Positions 8,675 to 19,805 of a stretch of DNA of 64,000 nucleotides are shown one piece after another. The notes beneath the pieces were generated by a model, which was given only the letters and a program-made list of their open reading frames with translations, was not told the DNA's origin and searched no databases. A program made the position numbers and the translations under genes. How positions within the stretch are numbered: the stretch's first letter is position 1; each line of letters begins with the position of its first letter. Source of the DNA: Natrinema ejinorense (GTDB lineage: Archaea; Halobacteriota; Halobacteria; Halobacteriales; Natrialbaceae); assembly GCF_002494345.1 (NCBI RefSeq), contig NZ_NXNI01000001.1, forward strand, positions 558,001-622,000, read 5' to 3'.

Positions 8675-8923
8675 ATGACAACGGTCCTCGCCTCCACGCT
8701 CTCCGAGACGCCAGTGATGGGAGCCGACGGAACGGAGATCGGTACGGTTCACAACGTGACGATGAACGTCGAAACCGGAGCGCTCCGACACGTACTCGTT
8801 ACCCCAACTGCCGATACCGTCGGCGGGTTCGACAGGAACGACGACGGAAAGATCGTCGTCCCCGCCCACTGTCTGAGCGATATCGACGATTACCTGATCG
8901 TCGACCGGACGAAACGCGACTGA
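8675..8923 (+). CDS. PRC-barrel domain protein
   Basis: 82 residues forming a single PRC-barrel. MGADGTEIGTVHNVTMN supplies the first strands, followed by ALRHVLVTP and the closing KIVVPAHCLSDIDDYLIV. Haloarchaea carry many such stand-alone barrels, thought to act as small adaptor or RNA-related modules. It starts at ATG 8675 shortly after an A/T patch (TTAATTTATTGA near 8638-8649) that resembles a TATA box. It stands alone between the RimK fusion and katG. Confidence 0.75.
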   Translation: MTTVLASTLSETPVMGADGTEIGTVHNVTMNVETGALRHVLVTPTADTVGGFDRNDDGKIVVPAHCLSDIDDYLIVDRTKRD

Positions 8924-11527
<2,604 letters not shown>

Positions 11528-11616
11528 TCGAGGTGCCGCGACGAGGCTGATCGAGGGGCCGCCGACCGCTTTCGCTGCCCCATCGGTCGAACGGTCGGCC
11601 CGACCGGAGTCTCGCG

Positions 11617-12903
11617 TTACTCGCTTCGGATGACGATCTCGTCGTCCGTGATTTCGGTTATCTGAGCCGAGTCGACGGGATAGTCGTCGTCACCGTGGCT
11701 GCCCCAGTCCAGCCGCGCTTTGAGGCGGTCGGTCAGCCCGGGTTCGGGATCGATGTAGGCCGTCTGGCCCTCGACTTCGGCGACCATTCCGATCTGCTGG
11801 CCCGATTCGTCGACGACGTCCTTTCCCTGATCCTCGTGAGTGAGTTCGACCGACGACGCCATCGGTTCCTCCGTCGCTTCCATCTCGGCGTCGGATCCGG
11901 TACTCGTCGTCGCCTCGCCACCCATGGCTTCGGTGGAGCCGGCGTCCATGTCGCCCCCCGCCATCGCTCCGTACTCCTCGATGTCGATGATCTCGCCTTC
12001 GAGAACCTCGCTGGCGATCACCTCCGACTCGATCAGTTCGGACTCCTCGAGCACGTATTGCATCCGCAGCTGCTCGCGTAGCTCCTCTTCGATCGTCCTG
12101 CGTTCGATGAGTTCGCTGTGAACGGCGTCGCCTTCGGCCCGCTGGCTCTGGATCACCTCCTGTTCGACCACGTCGTCGGGCGTCACGCTCGAGCGGATGA
12201 TGTCGCTCTCGAGGATCGACCGCTGGACGCTCTCGAGTTCGATATTCGTCTCGAGTTCGTCGCGCTCGAGTTGCTCGTCCTGTTCGATGTCGACGTCGAC
12301 GACGCGGCTCTCGACGGTGTAGCGTTCGATCTCCTCGATCGTGTCCAGGCGAGTCTCGTCGACGGTGACCTCGATTATGTCGTCGGCGACGAACTCCGTC
12401 TCGACGATGTCACGGCTCAGCAGTTCGGAGTTGACGACCTCCCGTTCGACCAGATCCGTGTCGATCACTTCGCTCTCGATCGTGTCCCGCTCGACGATCT
12501 CCCGCTCGACGACTTGCGTCTCGACGATTTCGGTCGTTACCGTCTCGCCGCGGCGCAGCGAGTCCTCGAGTTCGTCCTGGCCGAGATCCGCCCGATCGAA
12601 GGCCCGCTCTCGGTCGACGATCTCGAAGAAGCCCAGCCCTTCCCCGGTCGGTTCCTCCTCGTGGTAGACGAACACGAGGTCCTCGTCGTCGAACCGGTCC
12701 TCGAACTCCTCCCAGGTATACTCCTCGTGATCCGCACCCAGTTCGTCCCGGTGAGCGAACGTGTGACCGTGGCCCTCGCTGTCGCTGATCCTGACCGGGA
12801 CGGCATCGCGAGCCTCGGCCCACTCCCTGATTCGTTCGGGATCGGCGGTCATTCGTCGCTGCTCGGCGGCGTCCGTCTCACTCGAGGATCTGTCGTTTGC
12901 CAT
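11617..12903 (-). CDS. Pentad-repeat acidic protein with C-terminal PRC-barrel-like domain
   Basis: 428 residues in three parts. Residues 1-115 form a globular N-terminal domain of unknown family (GHTFAHRDELGADHEEYTW, then FVYHEEEPTGEGLGFF). Residues 118-300 are a run of five-residue units of the form x-(E/D/Q)-(I/V/L)-(V/I/L)-(E/D), such as TEIVE, TQVVE, REIVE, RDTIE, SEVID, TDLVE, at least eleven in unbroken register. A Met/Gly/Ala-rich linker follows, and then residues 345-428 with PRC-barrel character (GKDVVDESGQQIGMVAEVEG, closing PVDSAQITEITDDEIVI). The repeats recall DUF2382 of bacterial PRC-DUF2382 stress proteins. It is convergent with katG. Function unknown. Confidence 0.7.
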   Translation of the reverse strand: MANDRSSSETDAAEQRRMTADPERIREWAEARDAVPVRISDSEGHGHTFAHRDELGADHEEYTWEEFEDRFDDEDLVFVYHEEEPTGEGLGFFEIVDRERAFDRADLGQDELEDSLRRGETVTTEIVETQVVEREIVERDTIESEVIDTDLVEREVVNSELLSRDIVETEFVADDIIEVTVDETRLDTIEEIERYTVESRVVDVDIEQDEQLERDELETNIELESVQRSILESDIIRSSVTPDDVVEQEVIQSQRAEGDAVHSELIERRTIEEELREQLRMQYVLEESELIESEVIASEVLEGEIIDIEEYGAMAGGDMDAGSTEAMGGEATTSTGSDAEMEATEEPMASSVELTHEDQGKDVVDESGQQIGMVAEVEGQTAYIDPEPGLTDRLKARLDWGSHGDDDYPVDSAQITEITDDEIVIRSE

Positions 12904-13093
12904 CTCGGTCGGTCTTGCGACCGACCTGTACTTCAGTCGTCGGGGTCATCTCATCCGGTCAGTGTCTCCTTTCTCGAGTCGCCGCGTATTACCTGCATAC
13001 TCCGGGGGGTAATCCGGTATTGTGACCGATCCGTCCGTTTCGATGGGGGCCGGCAGCGGTTGCAATCGGCTATTACGCAGGCAGAGCGGTCGC
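12904..13093. other. Intergenic region between the pentad-repeat gene and the glycosylase gene
   Basis: 190 bases containing an inverted repeat ATTACC/GGTAAT at 12988-12993 and 13008-13013, about 85-110 bases upstream of the pentad-repeat gene start. No gene is supported. Confidence 0.3.
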
Positions 13094-13732
13094 TCAATCG
13101 GACTCGTACTCGGCCCAGATGTACCGTGTCGCCACCGATCGGTACGGACGCCACGACTCGGCGATCTCCCGCATCTCGGCACGTGTCATCTCCCCCGTTT
13201 CGTGACCGTCTCCATACAACTGCTCGATCCCACGGCGGACGGCGAGGTCTCCGAGGGGGAGGACGTCCTCACGCTCGAGTACGAATACCAAGAACATACG
13301 CGCCGTCCAGTCCCCGACGCCTTTGATTTCGGTGAGGGTGTCGACGACTTCGTCGTTGGAGTATTCCGCAAGCCCGTCCCGAGTGAGGTCCTGTTCCTGA
13401 AACGCCCGAGCGGCGTTGCGGATATACTCGATTTTGCTCCGGGAGAGGCCGGCGGAGCGGAGTGGCTCGTCCGCTGTCTCCAGGACGGCTTCCGGAGTGA
13501 CTTCGCCGCCGAACAACTCGAATACCCGCTCCCGAACTGCGTTGGCGCTCGCCGTCGAGAGTTGCTGGTTGATAATGGAAATGCAGAGTCGCTCGAACTC
13601 GTCCCACTCCGCCTCAACGTACGGGTCGTGCGTCTCGATCAGTCGCGCCATCACGGGATCCTGTTGCAGGACAGGTTCGGCCTCGTCTATCATTTCGTGG
13701 AACGAACGATAGGACCGAGACGGGAAAGGCAT
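13094..13732 (-). CDS. DNA-3-methyladenine glycosylase II-like (HhH-GPD) protein
   Basis: 212 residues of the AlkA/HhH-GPD base-excision superfamily. INQQLSTASANAVRERVFELFG begins the domain, EIKGVGDWTARMFL (about 135-148) is the helix-hairpin-helix, and LPLGDLAVRRG (about 158-168) contains the catalytic Asp. It would excise alkylated purines from DNA. Two ATGs are possible: 13732, used here, and 13693 (MIDEAEPVL). Neither has a clear ribosome-binding site. Confidence 0.8.
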   Translation of the reverse strand: MPFPSRSYRSFHEMIDEAEPVLQQDPVMARLIETHDPYVEAEWDEFERLCISIINQQLSTASANAVRERVFELFGGEVTPEAVLETADEPLRSAGLSRSKIEYIRNAARAFQEQDLTRDGLAEYSNDEVVDTLTEIKGVGDWTARMFLVFVLEREDVLPLGDLAVRRGIEQLYGDGHETGEMTRAEMREIAESWRPYRSVATRYIWAEYESD

Positions 13733-14095
13733 CTCGATAGTGGTTCGCGTTCACACATTCGAGGGCCGAGGGGGTGGCGGCACAGCTTTGAATTCGATCG
13801 CGGTACAGTCGGATTCGATCCGAATACGCTGTGGTGTGAATTTCCCTCATCGCCGCCCTCGAGCGCCCCGACGTGGTCTCATAGGGACCGCTCGCGGTCC
13901 GTCGCCGGCGATCGGAACGGCGGGTCCGACGGACCGGGCTCGAGAACTGGTGCTTGGCGACCCCGCTCGCGTCGGCGCTACCGACGGATTCAAGTCGAGT
14001 TGTACGAACGCAAGTACAATGAGATTAGTGGAGACGGCTGCCATCGAACACCGACTGGCTTCCGGGACGGTCGCCTGGGCCCCATCACGACGGCC
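13733..14095. promoter_or_regulatory. Upstream region of cobyrinate diamide synthase with palindrome
   Basis: 363 bases without a supported gene. A perfect inverted repeat TTGTAC-8 bases-GTACAA lies at 14000-14019, ending 76 bases before the start, and could be an operator. No B12 riboswitch-like motif was recognised. Confidence 0.35.
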
Positions 14096-15403
14096 ATGAG
14101 GGGGTTCGTCCTCGGAGGCGTCAGTTCCGGCGTCGGGAAGACGGTCGCGACGCTGTCGATCGTGCAGGCACTCGAGGATGCCGGCTACGCGGTCCAGCCC
14201 GCGAAGGCGGGTCCGGACTTCATCGACCCGAGCCACCACGAGGCGATCGCGGGTCGTCCGTCCCGGACGCTCGATAGCTGGCTCTGTGGCGAGGACGGTC
14301 TCCGCCGGAACTACCGACGCGGGGAGGGCGACATCTGCGTCGTCGAGGGCGTGATGGGGCTCTACGACGGCGACGGTTCGAGCACCGCGATGGTCGCCGA
14401 ATCGCTCGGGCTGCCGGTCGTCCTCGTGGTCGACGCGAAGGCCGGGATGGAGAGCGTCGCGGCGACCGCGCTCGGGTTCCGCGAGTACGCCGACGCCATC
14501 GGCCGCGATATCGAGGTCGCCGGCGTCGTCGCCCAGCGGGCTCACGGCGGTCGCCACGCACAGGGCATCCGTGACGCCTTGCCCGACGGGCTCGAGTTCT
14601 TCGGCCGAATCCCGCCGGACGACGACCTCGAAATTCCCGACCGCCATCTCGGACTCGAGATGGGCGAGGAGGCGGCGTTGCCGACCGCGGCCCTCCGGGA
14701 GGCGGCCGAGTCGCTCGAGGCCGATCGGTTAGCGGACATCGCGCGCGAACCGCCCGTTCCCGACTCCTCGCTCGAGCCCGGAGCGCCGGTCGACGCCACG
14801 ATCGCCGTCGCGAGCGACGCCGCGTTTTGCTTTCGGTATCCGGCGACGGTCGAGCGGTTCCGCGAGCGTGCCGAGCTGGTCACGTTTTCGCCGGTCGCGG
14901 GAGATCCCGTTCCCGCGTGCGACGCCGTCTATCTCCCCGGTGGCTACCCGGAACTCCACGCCGAGACCCTCGAGGCAGCCGGCACGCTCGCGGATCTCGG
15001 GGAGCTGGCGAGCGAGGGACTGCCCGTTCTCGGCGAGTGTGGCGGGCTGATGGCGATGAGTCGATCGCTGACGACCACGGACGGAACGCGAAGCGAGATG
15101 GCCGGGGTTTTGCCCGCGGACGTGACCATGCACGACCGCTACCAGGCGCTCGATCACGTCGAACTCGCGGCCACCGAGGGGACGCTGACGGCGGCCGCCG
15201 GCGAGGAAATCCGCGGTCACGAGTTCCACTACTCGAGCGCCGACGTCGACGGCGACGCCCGCTTTGCGTTCGAAACGGTTCGGGGCGACGGCATCGACGG
15301 CGACCACGACGGCCTGACCGCACACGAATCGCTCGGCACCTACGTCCACGTCCATCCCGAGAGCGGGGCCTTCGATCGGTTCCTCGAGCGGGTCTCTTCC
15401 TGA
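14096..15403 (+). CDS. cbiA: Cobyrinate a,c-diamide synthase
   Basis: 435 residues. It amidates cobyrinic acid side chains a and c with glutamine and ATP in cobalamin synthesis. The N-terminal P-loop GGVSSGVGKT (residues 6-15) and KAGPDFIDPSHH are typical of the CobB/CbiA dethiobiotin-synthetase-like domain. The C-terminal class I-like glutaminase domain begins near 245 with the nucleophile in LGECGGLMAMS (near 312) and ends with YVHVHP. The frame continues upstream to 13022, but ATG 14096 matches the family start (MRGFVLGGVSSG). Other cobalamin genes are not in this window. Confidence 0.9.
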   Translation: MRGFVLGGVSSGVGKTVATLSIVQALEDAGYAVQPAKAGPDFIDPSHHEAIAGRPSRTLDSWLCGEDGLRRNYRRGEGDICVVEGVMGLYDGDGSSTAMVAESLGLPVVLVVDAKAGMESVAATALGFREYADAIGRDIEVAGVVAQRAHGGRHAQGIRDALPDGLEFFGRIPPDDDLEIPDRHLGLEMGEEAALPTAALREAAESLEADRLADIAREPPVPDSSLEPGAPVDATIAVASDAAFCFRYPATVERFRERAELVTFSPVAGDPVPACDAVYLPGGYPELHAETLEAAGTLADLGELASEGLPVLGECGGLMAMSRSLTTTDGTRSEMAGVLPADVTMHDRYQALDHVELAATEGTLTAAAGEEIRGHEFHYSSADVDGDARFAFETVRGDGIDGDHDGLTAHESLGTYVHVHPESGAFDRFLERVSS

Positions 15404-15431
15404 CCGGACTCGGGATCGAAGCCGACGAGAA

Positions 15432-16442
15432 TCAGCCGTCGGCGTCCGCCCGTTCCCAGAGCGGATAGAGGTCGTCCTCGATCGGCTCGGTGATCGATGC
15501 ACCGTCGAGACGGAGTTCGCCGTCGCCGCCGTCGTAGTCCCGAACGGTTCCGATCACCGCGGCCTCGAGTCCTGCGTCCGCGAGCGCCCCGAGACAGTCG
15601 TCGACCACGCTTTCGGGGACGGTCGCGAGCAACGCGCCGGAGCCGAAGATCCGGAGCGGGTCGACGCCCGCCGCGGCACACAGCGTCGCGGTCTCCTCGC
15701 GGATCGGGACGGCGTCGCGATCGACCTCGAGTCGGACGCCCGACGCGCGGGCGACCTCGAGCAAGCCGGCGGCGACGCCGCCCTCCGTGGGGTCGTGCAT
15801 CGCCGTCGCGTGTTCGCGGACGATCCGGGCTTCGGGAACGACGCTGATCTCCGCGAGGAACCCCTCGGCGCGCTCGCGGGTTTCGGAGTCGACCCCGAGT
15901 TCCTCGCCGAAGTCGGCCGCGAGGATGGCCGATCCCTCGAGCCCCGCCGCCTTGGTGAGGACGACGGCGTCGCCAGGTTCCGCGCCGCCGGTCGGGACGA
16001 ATCGGTCGGTCGCCCCCATCGCCGTCAGCGAGAGGATCGGGCGCTCGAGTTGGTCGACGTACTCCGAGTGGCCGCCGACGATCGACGCACCGATCTCGCG
16101 GGCGGCTTCGTGGAGGTCGTGTGAGATCTCCTCGAGGAGCCGGTCGCTCGGTCCGCCCTCGTCGCTCGGCAGCAAGACGACGGCCGTCAGCCAGCGCGGG
16201 TCGGCCCCCGAGACTGCCACGTCGTTGGTGGCGACGGCGACGCCGAGGGTGCCGACCTGGGACGCAGCCAGGGAGATCGGATCCGAACTCACGACGAGCG
16301 TCCCCTCGCCGTCGGGCCAGTCGATCGCGGCGGCGTCCTCGCCGTCAGCCGGGCCCTGTAGTACTGTCTCGTCCGTCTCGGCCGCCCCGGTTCGCTCGAA
16401 GACGTGCGCGAGGAGGTCGTCCGGACTCACCTTGCCGGGCAT
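15432..16442 (-). CDS. AIR synthase-related (PurM/HypE-fold) protein
   Basis: 336 residues with the two-domain PurM/HypE/SelD/ThiL fold. The N-terminal ATP-binding half includes VSSDPISLAASQVGTLGVAVATNDVA; the C-terminal half includes ATAMHDPTEGGVAAGLLEVA, the HypE-like DPTEGG motif. Haloarchaeal relatives are not PurM itself, and substrates are unknown; hydrogenase partners for a HypE role are absent here. It is convergent with cbiA, 28 bases apart. Confidence 0.78.
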   Translation of the reverse strand: MPGKVSPDDLLAHVFERTGAAETDETVLQGPADGEDAAAIDWPDGEGTLVVSSDPISLAASQVGTLGVAVATNDVAVSGADPRWLTAVVLLPSDEGGPSDRLLEEISHDLHEAAREIGASIVGGHSEYVDQLERPILSLTAMGATDRFVPTGGAEPGDAVVLTKAAGLEGSAILAADFGEELGVDSETRERAEGFLAEISVVPEARIVREHATAMHDPTEGGVAAGLLEVARASGVRLEVDRDAVPIREETATLCAAAGVDPLRIFGSGALLATVPESVVDDCLGALADAGLEAAVIGTVRDYDGGDGELRLDGASITEPIEDDLYPLWERADADG

Positions 16443-16717
16443 ACCACGAACTGGGACGATGCGCCGTTTGTAGCTGTCGAAGGATCGGTACAGGATTTCG
16501 GACGCACAACGAGACGCTGAGCAGAATCGCCTGAAAGCCCCGATGTCGCTTGTATTTCACCCGAACGTGGGTTGTCGGGGTCGCTATCGTAGTGGCAAGG
16601 ACCGCGACGGAGAAACGGAACCGATTTCGAGCCCGGTCAGACGGACTCCTGTCAGTCAGTGCCGGCCCAGCCACGACCCGTCGCGGGCGGGCCGGCACAT
16701 CGGGACAGCAAACCGTC
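16443..16717. other. Intergenic, nothing recognised
   Basis: 275 bases between two minus-strand genes. No supported gene, repeat or RNA was seen. Confidence 0.3.
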
Positions 16718-17719
16718 TCAGGCGTCGGGCGCGACGGCTTCCATCGTCTGTCGAACCTGCTCCTCGCTCGCGCCACGCGGGAAGCTGACCGCGATGGCGT
16801 CGAGGCCGTCGACCGCCTCGTAGCGCTCGAGTTTCTCGCGAGCGGTTTCGGGATCGCCCGCGGCACAGAGGTCGTCGAGGATGTTTTCCTCGACCAGCTC
16901 GAGGGCGTGTTCGCGGTCGCCGTCCTGCCAGGAATCGTAGATCTCGGTAGCCTCGTCGTACCCCTGTCGCTCGAGCGCATCGCGGTAGAACGTCCCCATC
17001 CCGCCGACGTAAAAGCCGATGTGCTGGCGGGTGAGTCGCCGGGCCTCCTCGGGATCGTCGAGCGCACAGCAGGTGACGCCGGTGGTGATCTGGATGTCGT
17101 CGGGATCGCGGTCGCCGAGTTCGGCACCGCGCTCGATGTCCTCGAGGCGGTCGTTCGTTCCCTCGGGGGTGAGCATGATGCCGTGCCAGCCGTCGGCGAA
17201 GCGACCCGCGAGTTCGACCGCTTTGGGACCCATGCCGGTGACCTCGATCGGCGGCGGCGTCTCCGGCGGCTCACAGCGCAGCCGGAACCCCGAGAGGTCG
17301 AAGTCGTCGCCGTCGTAGTCGACGGTCTCGCCGGAAAGCACCTGCCGGACGATTTCGACCGTCTCGCGGGTGCGCCTGAGCGGGTTGCCGTACTCGACGC
17401 CGTGCCAGTTCTCGACGACGACCGGGCCGCTCGGGCCCAGTCCCAGTCGGAATCGCCCCTCGGAAACCTCCTGGAGCGTCGCCGCGGTCTGTCCCAGCAG
17501 GGCCGGCGACCGCGAGTAGGTGTTGAGGATGCTCGAGCCGATGTCGATCGACTCGGTTCGTTCGGCCATCGCCGTCAACACGGTCACGCCGTCCCGACCC
17601 CAGGTCTCGGGGAGCCAGGCGCAATCGTAGCCGCCGTCTTCGGCAGTCTGTGCGTAGTCGACGATCGAGTCGATCGTCGGCTGTGCGGCCACCGGCAGGT
17701 GGACATCTCTGTCAGTCAT
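16718..17719 (-). CDS. LLM-class (F420-dependent) oxidoreductase
   Basis: 333 residues with the luciferase-like monooxygenase TIM barrel: YDCAWLPETWGRDGVTVL, then GSSILNTYSRSPALLGQTAATL and RFRLGLGPSGPVVVENWHG, as in the haloarchaeal LLM family related to methylene-H4MPT reductase-type F420 enzymes. It is likely to use F420H2 or reduced flavin; substrate unknown. It is monocistronic, with no cofactor-synthesis gene nearby. Confidence 0.82.
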   Translation of the reverse strand: MTDRDVHLPVAAQPTIDSIVDYAQTAEDGGYDCAWLPETWGRDGVTVLTAMAERTESIDIGSSILNTYSRSPALLGQTAATLQEVSEGRFRLGLGPSGPVVVENWHGVEYGNPLRRTRETVEIVRQVLSGETVDYDGDDFDLSGFRLRCEPPETPPPIEVTGMGPKAVELAGRFADGWHGIMLTPEGTNDRLEDIERGAELGDRDPDDIQITTGVTCCALDDPEEARRLTRQHIGFYVGGMGTFYRDALERQGYDEATEIYDSWQDGDREHALELVEENILDDLCAAGDPETAREKLERYEAVDGLDAIAVSFPRGASEEQVRQTMEAVAPDA

Positions 17720-17977
17720 CGTCAGACACAGACGAAACGGGCCCTTTTGGGTGTATGGGAACCGGAGGCAGGATTACGATCGTTTATACGTGGGCTCGAG
17801 ACGCACCGCTGTGGTGGCACGCGCCGGTTTTCCGACGCTGGAGGCGATGAGTCGTCCGGACCCTGCGATTCGGTGACTTCCCGGACACGGGAACGGGATA
17901 GTTCGCTGACAGCCTGCTCGAACGGCTACTGGCGAGCGATGGCGGCATCCTCCCGGTCGGATTCCGTTATCGAGTAG

Positions 17978-17984
17978 TTTAAAA
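17978..17984 (+). promoter_or_regulatory. TATA box of the zinc-ribbon/EF-1-beta operon
   Basis: TTTAAAA centred 27 bases before the ATG at 18008, the spacing expected for a leaderless archaeal transcript. A GAGGGGG stretch just before the ATG could also act as a ribosome-binding site. Confidence 0.6.
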
Positions 17985-18007
17985 ACGGCGGGCGGGAAAG
18001 AGGGGGT

Positions 18008-18187
18008 ATGAGTACGATCGAGGAACAAGAGACACGCTCCTGTGTCTCCTGCGGGCTCAATATCGCGGGCACGAACGCCGCCGCGTTCAAGTGTCCCGAC
18101 TGTGGCCAGCAGATTTACCGCTGTGCCAAGTGTCGCAAACAGAGCAACCTCTACGAGTGCCCCGACTGCGGGTTCACCGGACCCTAA
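18008..18187 (+). CDS. Small zinc-ribbon protein (HVO_2753 family)
   Basis: 59 residues with four C-x2-C pairs: CVSC, CPDC, CAKC and CPDC. It ends in GFTGP. Length and motif order match the haloarchaeal mini-protein HVO_2753 of Haloferax, a structurally characterised double zinc finger. In archaea this small zinc-ribbon gene commonly sits immediately before EF-1-beta, as here, 12 bases apart, pointing to a role near translation. Confidence 0.88.
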   Translation: MSTIEEQETRSCVSCGLNIAGTNAAAFKCPDCGQQIYRCAKCRKQSNLYECPDCGFTGP

Positions 18188-18199
18188 TACACGACAACC

Positions 18200-18466
18200 A
18201 TGGGAAAAGTAGCTGCCAAAATCAAGGTCATGCCGGACAGCCCCGAAATCGATCTCGATGCGCTCCAGGAGCGCCTCGAGAGCGCCCTCCCCGAAGGTGC
18301 GAAGATCAACGGCGTCGAACGTGAGGAAGTCGCGTTCGGGCTCGTCGCGCTCTACCCGACCGTGATCGTCCCCGACGGGACGGGCGGGACGGAGACCGTC
18401 GAGGAGAGCTTCGGCGACGTCGACGGCGTCGAAAGCGTCGAAGTCGAGAACGTCGGCCGGATATAA
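18200..18466 (+). CDS. Translation elongation factor 1-beta
   Basis: 88 residues, the standard archaeal aEF1B length. [19 protein letters not shown] opens the ferredoxin-like domain, and [20 protein letters not shown] and [20 protein letters not shown] close it. It exchanges GDP for GTP on EF-1-alpha. It is co-transcribed with the zinc-ribbon gene upstream. Confidence 0.95.
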   Translation: MGKVAAKIKVMPDSPEIDLDALQERLESALPEGAKINGVEREEVAFGLVALYPTVIVPDGTGGTETVEESFGDVDGVESVEVENVGRI

Positions 18467-18593
18467 GACGGCCGTTTTCGCGTTTTTCAGTCGGTCGCTA
18501 TCGCTCGAGAGCCTGCTCCGTGCGATCGACTGTCGCTCTTACGGCCTTCGAATCGAGGTCGGAACGCAGTCACGTCGGCACTCGAGGCCCGCT

Positions 18594-19163
18594 TCACTGC
18601 AACCGCTCGAGGGCGTCCCGACCGACCGCCGTCGACTCGAGGCGCTCGAGGAGGGTCCGGGCGGTCACGAACGCCAGGAACCCGATCACCACGCCCACCA
18701 CAGTATCGGAGAGGTAATGCGTTCCCAGGTAGATCCGCGAGAACGCGATCAGTGCGGCGAGGACGGCGACCGGTTCGAACGGGAGCGTCTCCGAGTGACG
18801 GGCAGTCATCGTATACGTCGCGACGGCGGCCGCGTGGCCGGACGGAAACGAGTGGGCGACCGTTTCCGCCCCGCCCGTCATGCAGACTGGGTATGGCGGG
18901 AACGGTCGCTGGACCGCGGTCATCAGCGTACCGACGACGATGCCAGCGAGTGACAGGGCTCCCAGCGTCTGCAGGAACTCCTCCGTCCAGCCCGCCAGAT
19001 AGAACAGGCTCAGGAAGACGAGCCCGGCCGAGGCGGAGCCGAGACCGGTAACCGACGTAAGTAGTTTCGTCGTGATCGGATGTCGCAGTGTGAGGACGAA
19101 CTCGACCGTGCGGTCGTCGATCCGAAGCACCTGATCGACGAGTTCGCCGATGACGTGTTCCAT
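18594..19163 (-). CDS. PAP2-superfamily lipid phosphatase
   Basis: 189 residues with six hydrophobic helices and all three PAP2 motifs: VQRPFPPYP (first motif, Arg-Pro), HSFPSGHAAAVATY (second, catalytic His) and SRIYLGTHYLSDTVVG (third, SRx5Hx3D). It is an integral membrane phosphatase for a lipid phosphate or polyprenyl pyrophosphate. ATG 19163 follows GGGAG with good spacing; the frame extension to 19265 is not needed. Neighbouring genes also encode lipid-related membrane enzymes. Confidence 0.85.
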   Translation of the reverse strand: MEHVIGELVDQVLRIDDRTVEFVLTLRHPITTKLLTSVTGLGSASAGLVFLSLFYLAGWTEEFLQTLGALSLAGIVVGTLMTAVQRPFPPYPVCMTGGAETVAHSFPSGHAAAVATYTMTARHSETLPFEPVAVLAALIAFSRIYLGTHYLSDTVVGVVIGFLAFVTARTLLERLESTAVGRDALERLQ

Positions 19164-19304
19164 GTGCGTCTCCCGGAGGATACCGACCGACGATACATGG
19201 TCCCTCTGGCCCATGTTGGCCATTGTCATAATATGGGCGTTTCGGGACGACGGGGCACCCTCCATCCAGCGATCCGTCTCCGAAGCGGTGGCGCCCCACC
19301 CCGA

Positions 19305-19787
19305 TCAGCGGCCCTGCCCGACGAGCCGCCGTCCGGCGGTCCGTTCCTCGAGGAGGATCGCTCCCAGGACGAGCCAGACGCCGATCTCGAGGAAAAACGA
19401 CGGCGTCCAGAGGTAGTGGAGAACGAACGAGCCGGGCGGGATCCCCAGCGGATCGGACGGGACGACGATCGGCCAGGCGACGAAGAGGGCATCCCCGGGG
19501 CGGCCGTTGACGACGACGTGGAGAGCATCGAGCAGGAGATGTGACCCCCATCCGACCGTCGCCGCTGCCCCGGCTCGGCTGTGCAGTGCGAGCGGGAGCG
19601 CCACGATCACCAGGATGGCGCTGTGGCCGATCGAGTGATAGAGCTCGACGACGCCGACCATCCCGAGGGGTTTATCGACAATATCGGGAAGCGCCGCTCC
19701 GACGACCAGCCAGCGGGACGACAGCGTCGTCGCTCTCCCGACGAGTGCGGCCGCGACGAGGTGGGTCGGGAAGAGCACGAGTGTCAC
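19305..19787 (-). CDS. DUF457-type membrane-bound metal-dependent hydrolase
   Basis: 160 residues, four hydrophobic helices. FPTHLVAAALVG (His near residue 8), AALPDIVDKPLG (PDhhD motif near 34) and YHSIGHSAIL plus GSHLLLDALH follow the YdjM/DUF457 pattern of conserved His and Asp on the membrane face. The biochemical role of the family is not established. It lies between the PAP2 and CDP-alcohol phosphotransferase genes on the same strand. Confidence 0.75.
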   Translation of the reverse strand: MTLVLFPTHLVAAALVGRATTLSSRWLVVGAALPDIVDKPLGMVGVVELYHSIGHSAILVIVALPLALHSRAGAAATVGWGSHLLLDALHVVVNGRPGDALFVAWPIVVPSDPLGIPPGSFVLHYLWTPSFFLEIGVWLVLGAILLEERTAGRRLVGQGR

Positions 19788-19805
19788 TACGGTCGCGGTC
19801 GCATA

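Noticed and set aside
13733-14095. Possible cobalamin riboswitch
   Set aside because: No B12-box-like conserved motif; only a short palindrome is present.
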